A DNA stretch of 64,000 nucleotides, from positions 124,001 through 188,000 of the forward strand of contig NZ_AUHM01000005.1 of assembly GCF_000423185.1 (NCBI RefSeq). The letters run 5' to 3'. Positions within the stretch are counted from its first letter, which is position 1. Every line of letters begins with the position of its first letter. Below, piece by piece: positions 53,070 through 60,842 of this stretch. A model generated the notes under the pieces. That model worked only from the letters and a program-made list of their open reading frames with translations, was not told where the DNA came from and did not search any database. Source of the stretch: Inquilinus limosus DSM 16000 (GTDB taxonomy: Bacteria; Pseudomonadota; Alphaproteobacteria; DSM-16000; Inquilinaceae). The translations under genes were made by a program, and so were the position numbers.

Positions 53070-53844
53070 CGCCTCGCCGGCGGCCGTCGCAACGGCGCCG
53101 GGTCTTCGGCGCTGGCGCTGGCTGCTCTCCCTCGCGATCCTCGTTGCCATCTGGCAGGTCGCGGCCCTGCTGGCCGACAGCGCCGTCCTGCCGCCCCCGG
53201 CCGAGGTCGCGGCCTCCGCCTGGCAGCACATGATCGAGGGCGACCTGCCCACCAACGTCGCCGTCACCCTGGCGCGGGTGCTGGTGGCCTTCGCCGCCGC
53301 CATGCTGATCGGCACCGCCATCGGCATCGCCCTCGGCCGCAGCCGTCTGCTCGACGAGCTGTTCGACGGCTGGCTGGTGATCGCGCTGAACATGCCGGCG
53401 CTGGTGACGATCGTGCTCTGCTACGTCTGGTTCGGGCTGAACGAGGTGGCGGCGGTGGTGGCGGTCGCGGTCAACAAGGCGCCGCTGGTGGTGGCGATCA
53501 CGCGCGAGGGCGCCCGGGCGCTCGACCGGCCGCTGATGGAGATGGCCCAGCTCTTCGCCGTGCCGCGCGGCCGGGTGCTGCGCCGGATCGTGCTGCCGCA
53601 GCTGGCCCCCAGCCTGATGGCCGCCGCCCGCTCCGGCCTCGCCCTGACCTGGAAGATCGTGCTGGTGGTCGAGCTGCTGGGCCGGCCGGACGGCGTCGGC
53701 TTCCAGATCCGCAGCTTCTTCAACTTCTTCGACATTGCCGGGATCCTCGCCTACACGCTGGTGTTCATCGCCGTGATCCTGGCGATCGAGGCCTTCATCC
53801 TGCAGCCCCTCGACCGCGCCGCCGGACGCTGGCGGTCGCCATGA
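53059..53844 (+). CDS. ABC transporter permease (SsuC/TauC-like)
   Basis: A 261-residue permease. Helix 1 is WLLSLAILVAIWQVAALLAD; the EAA-like loop is LMEMAQLFAVPRGRVLRRIV then LPQLAPSLMAAARSGLALTW, followed by KIVLVVELLG, the typical SsuC/NitT continuation. Six hydrophobic stretches are visible. It overlaps the binding-protein gene by 11 bp and the ATPase gene by ATGA. Confidence 0.9.
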   Translation: MAVDASPAAVATAPGLRRWRWLLSLAILVAIWQVAALLADSAVLPPPAEVAASAWQHMIEGDLPTNVAVTLARVLVAFAAAMLIGTAIGIALGRSRLLDELFDGWLVIALNMPALVTIVLCYVWFGLNEVAAVVAVAVNKAPLVVAITREGARALDRPLMEMAQLFAVPRGRVLRRIVLPQLAPSLMAAARSGLALTWKIVLVVELLGRPDGVGFQIRSFFNFFDIAGILAYTLVFIAVILAIEAFILQPLDRAAGRWRSP

Positions 53845-54590
53845 TCGGCGTCGCGCTGCAGGGCATCCGCCGGCGCTTCGCCGCGCCGGTGCCGCGCGAC
53901 GTGCTGGACGGCGTCGATCTCGCGATCGGGGCCGGGGAATTCGTGGCCCTGGCCGGCCCCTCCGGCCGCGGCAAGACCACGCTGCTGCGCATCATCGGTG
54001 GCCTCGACCCCGATTATCAGGGCCGGATCGACTGGCCGGACGGGCCGCCGCGCCGCCGCGCCGCGGTGTTCCAGGACCCGCGCCTCGTGCCCTGGCTCGG
54101 CCTGCTCGACAACCTGCTGCTGGTCGCCGGCCGCGGCGCCGAGCCCAGGGCCAGGGAGCTGCTGGCGGCGGTCGAGCTGGAAGGCCGCGAGGATGCCTGG
54201 CCCGGCCAGCTCTCCGGCGGCATGCAGCGCCGTGCTGCCCTGGCCCGGGCGCTGCTGGTCGAACCCGACCTGCTGCTGCTGGACGAACCGCTGGTGTCGC
54301 TCGACCACGCTTTGGCCGGGCGGATGCGGGCCTTGCTGGCCAACTACTGGCAGCGCCACCGGCCGACCGTGCTGCTGGTCACCCACGACCTGCGCGAGGC
54401 GGTGACCCTGGCCGACCGCGTGGTGGTGCTGGCCGAGGGCGTCGGGCGGGTGTCGCTGCAGCGGGGCATCGAGCTGCCGCATCCGCGCGACCCCGCCGAT
54501 CCGCGCATCGACGCCATCGTCGACGCCCTGCTGCGCTTCGACCCGGGCCTGGCGGTGGCGGAGGGGGATGAACCGACGGGCAGCGCCTGA
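53841..54590 (+). CDS. ABC transporter ATP-binding protein (SsuB/TauB-like)
   Basis: A 249-residue ATPase with Walker A GPSGRGKTT (Arg in place of the usual Cys or Ser), Q-loop FQDPRLVPWLGLLDNLLL, signature LSGGMQRRAALARAL, Walker B DLLLLDEPLVSLD and switch THDLREAVTLADR. Short C-terminus as in SsuB/TauB. Last gene of the frmA-fghA-ABC operon; 60 bp later comes a ParD-type antitoxin gene. Confidence 0.9.
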   Translation: MIGVALQGIRRRFAAPVPRDVLDGVDLAIGAGEFVALAGPSGRGKTTLLRIIGGLDPDYQGRIDWPDGPPRRRAAVFQDPRLVPWLGLLDNLLLVAGRGAEPRARELLAAVELEGREDAWPGQLSGGMQRRAALARALLVEPDLLLLDEPLVSLDHALAGRMRALLANYWQRHRPTVLLVTHDLREAVTLADRVVVLAEGVGRVSLQRGIELPHPRDPADPRIDAIVDALLRFDPGLAVAEGDEPTGSA

Positions 54591-54650
54591 GTGCAGGCTC
54601 GCCGCAACCGTGATAGTGTTCCATCCTATTCAGCAGGATCGGAGGCGCCG

Positions 54651-54929
54651 TTGCGCACCACCCAGCAGTTCAGCGTCACTCTTCCGAACGAGATGGCGGA
54701 GATGGTCCGGGCCAAGGTCGCCTCGGGCGAATACGCCAGCGAGAGCGAGGTGATCCGCGACGGGTTGCGCGCCCTGCAGGCCCGCGATCAGGCGCTCGAG
54801 AAATGGCTGCGCACGGAGGTGGCGGCCGCCTATGACGAGATGAAGGCCGACCCCTCGAAGGGCATTAGTGCCGAGGAGGTTCTGAAATCGCTGAAGGCCG
54901 AGACGAGGCGCCGGACCAAGGTCGGGTAG
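54651..54929 (+). CDS. ParD-type ribbon-helix-helix antitoxin
   Basis: A 92-residue antitoxin. The N-terminal ribbon-helix-helix is QQFSVTLPNEMAEMVRAKVA then SGEYASESEVIRDGLRAL, the standard ParD/CopG DNA-binding signature; the acidic C-terminus (AYDEMKADPSKGISAEEVLK) would wrap the toxin. TTG 54651 is chosen since GGAGG lies exactly 5 nt upstream and the protein then begins at the family's usual place; GTG 54591 in the same frame has no such site. The partner toxin gene 16 bp downstream is frameshifted, leaving an apparently orphan antitoxin and autorepressor. Confidence 0.88.
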   Translation: MRTTQQFSVTLPNEMAEMVRAKVASGEYASESEVIRDGLRALQARDQALEKWLRTEVAAAYDEMKADPSKGISAEEVLKSLKAETRRRTKVG

Positions 54930-54945
54930 GAAGGCGGCTCACCGT

Positions 54946-55244
54946 GTGATTTTCGCGCCGCAGGCGAAGGCGCAACTGCTGGCGCTGCATCACCGCATCT
55001 CCGAAGCCGCATCGCCTCTGGTGGCAGAACGCTACACGACGTCCATCGTCCAATACTGCCTTCGCTGTCGACCTTCCCGCATCGCGGTACGCGCCGAGAC
55101 GATATCCGCCCAGGGCTGAGGCTGCTCGGGTTCCGGCGCCGCGTGACGATCGTGCTAACTGTCGACGAGAGGATCGTGACCATCCTCGGCGTCTTCTATG
55201 GCGGCCAGGACGTCGAGGCGGCGCTGCAGGCCGAAGAGCCCTGA
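54946..55244 (+). pseudogene. ParE-type toxin, frameshifted
   Basis: From GTG 54946 the frame reads VIFAPQAKAQLLALHHRISE then AASPLVAERYTTSIVQYC, a normal ParE start, but then leaves the family and stops at 55106. From about 55062 the frame one base back reads STFPHRGTRRDDIRPGLRLL, then GFRRRVTIVLTVDERIVTIL and GVFYGGQDVEAALQAEEP, the exact ParE C-terminus, ending at TGA 55244. A single missing base at about 55054-55064 explains both. The intact product would be about 99 residues, normal for the family. It is either a real inactivation or a sequencing error; the RNA-relaxed arginine-rich C-terminus is otherwise well kept. Confidence 0.85.
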
Positions 55245-55246
55245 GA

Positions 55247-55795
55247 CTACTTCACCGGCAGCGGCGCGTTCGGCAGGGTCGGGCGGCCGCCGGCGGTCCA
55301 GTCCTTCAGCCCGCCGGGGAACCAGTGCACTGCGGTGTAGCCCTCGGCCACCGCGCGCTTGGCGGCGTTCCAGGACATCCAGCACTCCGCGTCGCAGTAG
55401 AACACCAGCGGCCGGGCGTGGTCGCCCAGGGTCAGCGCCGCCAGCGCATCGCGGAAATAGGCCTCCATCTCCGCCGACAGCGCGCCGTAGCCGGTGTTGG
55501 CCAGCCAGACGCTGCCCGGGATGTCGTGTCGCTCCGGCGGACGCCACAGCGTCCCCGGCGGCAGCTTGTCCGGCCGCGGCGGCTGCGGCAGCACGTCGAT
55601 CAGCACCACCGGGCCGCTGCGGATCAGCCGTTCCACCCCCGCGGCGTCGACCACCGTGGCGCCCTTCAGCGTCGCCGGCGTCGGCGCCCGGTAGTCCTCC
55701 ATGCGGTAGCCGTCGGGCTCCGCCGGCTGCGCCGCGGCCGGGACGGTGGCGAGGCAGAGGGCCAGGACTGCGAGGTGAAGGGCGCGGCGGCGCAT
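55247..55795 (-). CDS. PQQ-dependent catabolism-associated Cys/Trp-motif protein (rhodanese-like)
   Basis: A 182-residue exported protein: signal peptide MRRRALHLAVLALCLATVPA then AAAQPAEP. The mature domain resembles a rhodanese (VVLIDVLPQPPRP, IPGSVWLANTGYGAL) but in place of the catalytic loop has FYCDAECWMSWNAAKRA, with Cys134, Cys138 and Trp139. This is the hallmark of a family found beside PQQ alcohol dehydrogenases; its function is not established. ATG 55795 is used since it gives a proper signal; the longer frame overlaps xoxJ. Last gene of the xoxF-xoxG-xoxJ run, 7 bp after xoxJ. Confidence 0.88.
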   Translation of the reverse strand: MRRRALHLAVLALCLATVPAAAQPAEPDGYRMEDYRAPTPATLKGATVVDAAGVERLIRSGPVVLIDVLPQPPRPDKLPPGTLWRPPERHDIPGSVWLANTGYGALSAEMEAYFRDALAALTLGDHARPLVFYCDAECWMSWNAAKRAVAEGYTAVHWFPGGLKDWTAGGRPTLPNAPLPVK

Positions 55796-55802
55796 CAAGG
55801 GT

Positions 55803-56642
55803 TCAAAGCATGGGTTGCCCGCGCGCATCGAGCATCGGCACGCCGTACTCCTTCAGGATCGCGGTGATCGCGTCCCGGTTCTCCCGGATCAGCGCGTTGA
55901 TCCGGTTCTTCCAGTCGCTCTCGCCCGGCCGCACGCCCATGGTGATGTAGAAGTCGAGCCGCGTGTCCTTCGCCTCGTTCGACAGCGGCGTCACCACCAG
56001 CGCGTCGCCGTGCCGCTTGGCGAAATAGCCGGCGATCGGCCCCCACAGCACGGCGACGTCGATCTGCTTGCCCGCCAGATCCTCGATCATCTGCCGGCCC
56101 GGCGCGTCGAAGCGGGTGTCGACGATCAGCGGATAGGGCCGGGCCTGCGCCATCAGCCCGTCCCGCGCCGCCAGGTTGGCGGGCGGCGTGCCGGCCGTGA
56201 TGCCGATCCGCAGGGTCTTCAGCCGCGGGTCGGCCAGTCCGGCCAGGTCGGCGAGGTTGTCCTCGCGCCGCGTCACCACGACGTAGCCGGAGCGGTAATA
56301 GGGGTTGGTGTTCTGCACCAGGTCGGCGCCGGCGACGATGCCCATCACCAGGTCGCAGCGCCGGGCCCGCAGCGTCATCCGCAGGAAGCCGGTCGAGTTC
56401 GGGTACCAGGTGTAGCGCACCGGCACGCCCAGCTTCCCGGCCAGGAGCTCGGCGATCTTGTTCTCGAAGCCCTCGCCCTTGTCGTTGGAGAAGGGCAGGT
56501 TGGCGGGGTCGGCGCAGACCCGCAGCGCCGAACGGTCGATCGCCTCGGGCCGCGGCGGCTCGGCCCGGCCGGGGCCGGACAGCAGCACGGCGCCGGCCAG
56601 GAGGGCCAGCGCCGCGGCGCGCCGCGCGAAGAAGGGGGGCAT
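55803..56642 (-). CDS. xoxJ: XoxJ/MoxJ-like periplasmic binding protein
   Basis: A 279-residue protein with signal RRAAALALLAGAVLLSGPGR and a family 3 binding-protein fold. The mature start LRVCADPANLPFSNDKGEGF and TWYPNSTGFLRMTLRARRCD then LVMGIVAG are diagnostic of the quinoprotein dehydrogenase-associated MoxJ/XoxJ family. Structural work on XoxJ suggests it aids activation of XoxF rather than transport. ATG 56642 gives the signal peptide; a longer upstream frame is rejected. It lies 10 bp after the cytochrome gene. Confidence 0.92.
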   Translation of the reverse strand: MPPFFARRAAALALLAGAVLLSGPGRAEPPRPEAIDRSALRVCADPANLPFSNDKGEGFENKIAELLAGKLGVPVRYTWYPNSTGFLRMTLRARRCDLVMGIVAGADLVQNTNPYYRSGYVVVTRREDNLADLAGLADPRLKTLRIGITAGTPPANLAARDGLMAQARPYPLIVDTRFDAPGRQMIEDLAGKQIDVAVLWGPIAGYFAKRHGDALVVTPLSNEAKDTRLDFYITMGVRPGESDWKNRINALIRENRDAITAILKEYGVPMLDARGQPML

Positions 56643-56652
56643 GGCGGGCGCC

Positions 56653-57207
56653 CTAGCCGGGCGTCCCCATGCAGGACGCTTCCGCCTCGGCATAGTCCTT
56701 GGACTTCTTCTCGAACTTGGCCGGCCGGCCGCGCCCCACGACGCCGTCGGACCGGGCCTTGAGATAGGCGTAGATGTCGTTGATGTAGCACATCACGTTC
56801 GGATCGGTGCCCAGCGCCGGCATCTTCTTCTCGCTGGCGGTGTTCACCGTCTCCTTGCCGTTCACCACCGTGTCCATGAACTGGTCGAAGCTGAGGGTCT
56901 TCAGCGAATCGACCAGGCTGGGGGCGAAGCTGCTGCCCTCGCCGTCGGGGCCGTGGCAGACGTAGCAGATGCTGTTGTAGCGGCGGAACCCGTTATAGAC
57001 CAGCCAGTCGACCGTGCCGTCCGCGCCGATGTGATAGGGTTTCTCCTCCTCCGCGGCCGCCGGCGCCGCGGTCGCGTTCGCCGCGGGCTGCTGCCCCGCC
57101 GGGTCGCTGCCCTTGTCCTGGGCGAAGGCCGCGGCGGCGAAGCCGCCGATCGCGATCAGGCTGCCGGTCAGGAGGGCGGTGCGGAACAGGAAGGCGCGGA
57201 AGGGCAT
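56653..57207 (-). CDS. xoxG: XoxG-like cytochrome c, electron acceptor of XoxF
   Basis: A 184-residue exported cytochrome. The signal is LLTGSLIAIGGFAAAAFAQ; an Ala/Pro-rich linker (residues 38-55) precedes the heme domain. One heme site, CYVCH (Cys81, Cys84, His85), is followed by GPDGEGSSFAPSLVDSLKTL and KKMPALG, whose Met is the likely sixth ligand. This matches the cL/XoxG type that takes electrons from methanol dehydrogenase. ATG 57207 is chosen because the upstream in-frame part is only the shadow of xoxF. It sits 80 bp behind xoxF in the same operon. Confidence 0.92.
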   Translation of the reverse strand: MPFRAFLFRTALLTGSLIAIGGFAAAAFAQDKGSDPAGQQPAANATAAPAAAEEEKPYHIGADGTVDWLVYNGFRRYNSICYVCHGPDGEGSSFAPSLVDSLKTLSFDQFMDTVVNGKETVNTASEKKMPALGTDPNVMCYINDIYAYLKARSDGVVGRGRPAKFEKKSKDYAEAEASCMGTPG

Positions 57208-57287
57208 CCTCGATCCTCTCGGATGATGGGCATGGGCCGGAGAAAGAGGAGGCGGGCCGAAGCCCGCCTCCGAGGCGCAGGGAGGCT

Positions 57288-59090
57288 TCAATCGGGAAGG
57301 GCGAAGACGGTCAGCGTTCCGCCCAGCTGGGTGTACTGCGACAGCGACTGATAGGCACCGACCGCGCCGAGACCCTCGGTCGGGTTGGTCAGGCCCGCCG
57401 CCATCCCGATGCCGGCCCAGCCGCCGACGCCGGACAGGACGGCAACGTACTGCTTGCCGTTGGCCGTGTAGGTGTTGACGTTGCCGATGATGCCGGAGGG
57501 GGTCTTGAACTTGTACAGCTCCTTGCCGGTCTTGGCGTCGACCGCCTTCAGATAGCCCTCCAGCGTGCCGTAGAAGACCACGCCGCCGGCGGTGGCCAGC
57601 GCGCCGCTCCAGACCGAGAACGGCTCGGGGATCGACCACACGATCTTGCCCTTCTCCGCATCCCAGGCGATGAAGTTGCCGAGATGGTCGCCGCCCGGCG
57701 CCGGGTACATGCTCAGCGTCGCGCCGACATAGGGCTGGCCGGCCGTGTAGGCTACCTTGTACGGCTCGTAGTCCATGCAGACATGGTTGGTCGGCACGTA
57801 GAACAGGCCGGTGTCCGGCGAATAGGTCGCCGGCTGCTGGTCCTTGGTGCCGAGCGCCGCCGGGCAGATGCCCTGCGAATTGACGTCCTCGCCATTGGCT
57901 TCGGTCGAGTACTTCTTGTCGCGCTCCGGCAGGCCGGTCTTCAGGTCGATCTTGGTCGCCCAGTTGACCGCCGGGTCGTATTTCTCGGCCACCAGCAGCT
58001 CGCCCGTGACGCGGTCCATGGTGTAGGCGAAGCCGTTGCGGTCGAAATGCACCAGCAGCTTGCGCTCCTGGCCGTTGAACGGCTTGTCGACCAGGATCAT
58101 CTCGTTGACGCCGTCATAGTCCCATTCGTCATGGGGCGTCATCTGGTAGACCCATTTCGCCATGCCGGTGTCGGCGTCGCGGGCGAAGATGGTCATCGAC
58201 CACTTGTTGTCGCCGGGGCGCTGCACCGGGTTCCAGGTGCTGGGATTGCCGGTGCCGTAATAGATCAGGTTGGTCTCCGGGTCATAGGAGAGCCATCCCC
58301 AGGTGGTGCCGCCGCCGATCTTCCACTGGTCGCCCTGCCAGGTGGTGATGCCGGAATCCTTGCCCACCGGCTTGCCGAGATGGGTGGTCTTCTCCGGATC
58401 CATCAGCGTGTCCGCGTCCGGCCCCATCGACCAGGCGGTCCAGGCGACTTTGCCGGTCTTGATGTCATAGGCCGTCACCTTGCCGCGAACGCCGAATTCG
58501 CCGCCGGAATTGCCGATCAGCACCATGTTCTTGACCACCAGCGGCGCCGAGGTGCCGGTCTCGCCCTTGGTCGGGTCGCCGTCCTTGACGCTCCACTCCA
58601 CCTTGCCGGTCTTGGCGTCCAGCGCCACCAGCGTGGTGTCGGCCTGGTGCAGGAAGATCTTGCCGTCACCGTAGGCGACGCCGCGATTGACGGTGTCGCA
58701 GCACATCACCGGGATGACGTTCGGGTCCTGCTTCGGCTCGTACTTCCAGATGATCTTGCCGTTGTTGGCGAGATCCAGGGCATAGACCGTGTTCGGGAAC
58801 GGCGCATGGACATACATCGTGCTGCCGATCACCAGCGGTCCGCCCTCATGGCCGCGCAGCACGCCGGTGGAAAAGGTCCAGACCGGTTGCAGGGTCTTGA
58901 CGTTCTCCGCGGTGATCTCCTTCAGCGCGCTGTAGCGCGTGCCGGCATAGTTGCCGAGCGGCGTCACCCACTGGTTGGGGTCTTTTTCCAGCTTGATCAG
59001 CTCGTCATTGGCCGACGCGACAGTCGGCAGCGCCGCCAGCGCGAGCACAAGCGCCAAGGCGGTCCCGGAAACGCGCAGCAATCTGGGCAT
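57288..59090 (-). CDS. xoxF: Lanthanide-dependent methanol dehydrogenase XoxF (PQQ quinoprotein)
   Basis: A 600-residue periplasmic eight-bladed propeller enzyme oxidising methanol with PQQ. Signal [20 protein letters not shown]. The vicinal disulfide is Cys130-Cys131 ([11 protein letters not shown]). Metal ligands are Glu198 (GGEFG) and Asn282 (GTGNPSTWN); the catalytic Asp324 is followed by Asp326 in [10 protein letters not shown]. The second Asp is the marker of lanthanide-using XoxF; calcium MxaF has Ala there. Tryptophan-docking repeats such as [15 protein letters not shown] recur. ATG 59090 has GGAGGAG upstream. No mxaI-like small subunit is present, again as in XoxF loci. Confidence 0.96.
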   Translation of the reverse strand: MPRLLRVSGTALALVLALAALPTVASANDELIKLEKDPNQWVTPLGNYAGTRYSALKEITAENVKTLQPVWTFSTGVLRGHEGGPLVIGSTMYVHAPFPNTVYALDLANNGKIIWKYEPKQDPNVIPVMCCDTVNRGVAYGDGKIFLHQADTTLVALDAKTGKVEWSVKDGDPTKGETGTSAPLVVKNMVLIGNSGGEFGVRGKVTAYDIKTGKVAWTAWSMGPDADTLMDPEKTTHLGKPVGKDSGITTWQGDQWKIGGGTTWGWLSYDPETNLIYYGTGNPSTWNPVQRPGDNKWSMTIFARDADTGMAKWVYQMTPHDEWDYDGVNEMILVDKPFNGQERKLLVHFDRNGFAYTMDRVTGELLVAEKYDPAVNWATKIDLKTGLPERDKKYSTEANGEDVNSQGICPAALGTKDQQPATYSPDTGLFYVPTNHVCMDYEPYKVAYTAGQPYVGATLSMYPAPGGDHLGNFIAWDAEKGKIVWSIPEPFSVWSGALATAGGVVFYGTLEGYLKAVDAKTGKELYKFKTPSGIIGNVNTYTANGKQYVAVLSGVGGWAGIGMAAGLTNPTEGLGAVGAYQSLSQYTQLGGTLTVFALPD

Positions 59091-59548
59091 TCGCTCTCCT
59101 CCCATTGATCGCGATGCGGGACCCGCGGCAATGCCAGCGGCACGCCGGAGGTCCGCCTCGACGGTCGTTCACGCCATCGGGCCCGGTCGTCATGGCCTCG
59201 TCTCCGGGCCTGTTGGTGCTTCATTCGGAAGACGACCGCCATCACTTTGCGGAGACATCCAAATCCCAGTCAATTGCAAACACACAAAATCATATTGTCC
59301 TTTGGTACGAAATCCGTTTTTTGCGATTGCGAAGTAAATACTAGATTTATACCAAGGTACAATCTTCAAATATTAATCTCGTGCCCCGGTCGACAGTGCG
59401 GGGGTCGGCAGGGGCATAGCGGGCGGGCCGGCAGTGAAACCGGCGTCTCGACCGGATTTTTGCGGTGCGAAAGAAAGCGGCCGCGCCGCTTGTTCAAGGG
59501 CCAGGGCAGTACTTCCGCGACATCGGTCCAATCATGCCGCGGCGCCGC
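59091..59548. other. 458-bp region upstream of xoxF with an AT-rich core
   Basis: Between the xoxF start and the 3' end of a putative metallopeptidase gene. 59260-59385 is strikingly AT-rich for this genome. On the minus strand TTGTAC (59364-59359), a 16-bp spacer and TATTTA (59342-59337) form a possible promoter about 250 bp before xoxF. Also seen are a tandem TTGCGAT-TGCGA at about 59331-59342 and TTGGTA (59302-59307) with TACCAA (59350-59355) flanking it, possible regulator sites. Low-confidence readings; no gene is seen. Confidence 0.4.
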
Positions 59549-60004
59549 TCACGGCATGGGCTGGCCCGGCCGGCAGGGCGGGATCAGCGGGTGGGGGCCG
59601 AGGCGGACCAGGCGAAGCGAAAACTCGCGCATCGTCGGCGCGGTGTCGCGCAGCCAGCGGTACTGCACGTCATAGGCCTCGCGCTCGCGCTCCAGCCAGG
59701 CTTCGCAGTCGGCCGCCGGCGTCCCGCCCGCGGCGGCGCGCTGCAGGAAATGGGTCAGCTCGTGCACCAGGATGCTGGTGTCGGCCGGGTCGGTGCCGAT
59801 CCTCAGCCGGTCGTCGAGCGCGATGGTGCCGTCCTGCCCGGCATAGCCCATCACGGCGCAGGGATGGCTGCAGGCCATCGCCTCCAGCGCCGCATGCGGC
59901 ACCATCAGCACGGTCGGCGGGTCGCCGGGGATCGCATAGCCGGTGTAGCCGGAAACGGCGGTCAGCAGGCTGGCGACCAGCGCCGCCGGGACCGGGCCGG
60001 TCAT
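59549..60004 (-). CDS. Putative zincin-like metallopeptidase-domain protein
   Basis: A 151-residue protein with a classic gluzincin-type HELTHF motif (His81, Glu82, His85) and acidic residues at 105-110 (EREREAYDVQYRWL), where a third zinc ligand could lie. The N-terminus (AALVASLLTAVSGYTGYAIP) may be a short signal or hydrophobic patch. Four Cys residues sit in the mature part (CSHPC at 45-49, C100, C144), suggesting an exported, disulfide-bonded protein. This size and layout match small uncharacterised zincin-like families. Its location amid quinoprotein accessory genes is suggestive only. Start ATG 60004. Confidence 0.7.
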   Translation of the reverse strand: MTGPVPAALVASLLTAVSGYTGYAIPGDPPTVLMVPHAALEAMACSHPCAVMGYAGQDGTIALDDRLRIGTDPADTSILVHELTHFLQRAAAGGTPAADCEAWLEREREAYDVQYRWLRDTAPTMREFSLRLVRLGPHPLIPPCRPGQPMP

Positions 60005-60050
60005 GGGGGGCTGCCTCCGCCTTTGGCCGGGGAAGTCCAGGCCGCAAATA

Positions 60051-60226
60051 TTGAGTCCCCCCTCCCCTTGCGGGAGGGGGGTAGGGGGAGGGGGGTTTCT
60101 CCGCCAGAGCCGGCGATCGATTGCGTGAGGCCAGTCAGTCGGCTGAGGCCGATCCCGAGCAGCACGCGCGCGGACGCGCGCAGACCCCTCCCCCTGCCCC
60201 CCTCCCGCAAGGGGAGGGGGGACAAA
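60051..60226. repeat. Composite palindromic repeat, family F, copy 2
   Basis: Same 176-bp layout as 33516-33692: TTGAGTCCCCCCTCCCCTTG, then GGGAGGGGGGTAGGGGGAGG, a centre with CGCGCGGACGCGCG, and the mirrored end. It fills most of the 332-bp gap between the divergent metallopeptidase-like and small secreted protein genes; the remaining 110 bp before 60337 must hold the promoter of the latter. No other feature seen. Confidence 0.85.
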
Positions 60227-60336
60227 GAAAGGCGCGGCAGCACTGCGGGCAAGGCGGTCTCGTCCCTTGGAACGAATTGACCCGCCGCCGGCCCTTTGCT
60301 CTGCTGACCGCCCGACGCGACTGCGGAGCGATCGCC

Positions 60337-60678
60337 ATGAAGGGCTGTGCGGTTCTCGCCCTCCTCGCCCCGGCGCTGCTCGCCGCGCCCGGCCCGGCGC
60401 GGGCGAACGACTATCCGACCCCGGTGGTGGCCGACTACGTGATCGGCTGCATGGCCAGCAACGGCGAGACGCAGGAGATGCTGCAGCGCTGCTCCTGCAG
60501 CATCGACACGGTCGCCTCGATCATGCCCTACAGCGCCTATGAGAAGGCCGAGACGGTGCTGCGCATGCAGCTCGCCACCGGCGACCAGGCCGGCATCTTC
60601 CGCGAGATGACGATGCTGAAGACCATGGTCGACACGCTGCGCCTGGCGCAGATCGAGGCGGATTTCCGCTGCTTTTAG
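60337..60678 (+). CDS. Small secreted cysteine-containing protein of the quinoprotein region
   Basis: A 113-residue protein with signal peptide GCAVLALLAPALLAAPGPAR (cleavage probably after ARA, before NDYPTPV). The mature 90 residues are helical with four cysteines (38, 52, 54, 112): VIGCMASNGETQEMLQRCSC ... EADFRCF, likely two disulfides. The family is unknown to me as a biochemical entity, though similar small exported proteins occur next to PQQ dehydrogenases. ATG 60337 has GGAG 9 nt upstream; the longer frame enters the repeat. It lies alone on the plus strand between minus-strand accessory genes. Confidence 0.75.
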   Translation: MKGCAVLALLAPALLAAPGPARANDYPTPVVADYVIGCMASNGETQEMLQRCSCSIDTVASIMPYSAYEKAETVLRMQLATGDQAGIFREMTMLKTMVDTLRLAQIEADFRCF

Positions 60679-60711
60679 GGGCCTCTCGAAGAAAGACGCT
60701 TTCTCTCCTCT

Positions 60712-60788
60712 GTCATTGCCGGGCTTGACCCGGCAATCCAGTGGGTCTCGACATCTTCTGGATGCCCGGGTCAAGCCCGGGCATGACA
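60712..60788. repeat. Palindromic repeat, family B, copy 3
   Basis: GTCATTGCCGGGCTTGACCC ... GGGTCAAGCCCGGGCATGAC with ATCCAG/CTGGAT arms. It lies between the convergent ends of the small secreted protein gene and the SoxYZ-like gene. Confidence 0.85.
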
Positions 60789-60842
60789 ATTTGGGGATTG
60801 CCCGCACCCCGTCCCTCAATTCTCTGCTTCTAGCACGCCGCC

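Noticed and set aside
57288-59090. Calcium-dependent MxaF methanol dehydrogenase or an ExaA-type ethanol dehydrogenase
   Set aside because: The DYD lanthanide signature, XoxG/XoxJ neighbours and lack of an MxaI-like gene point to XoxF.
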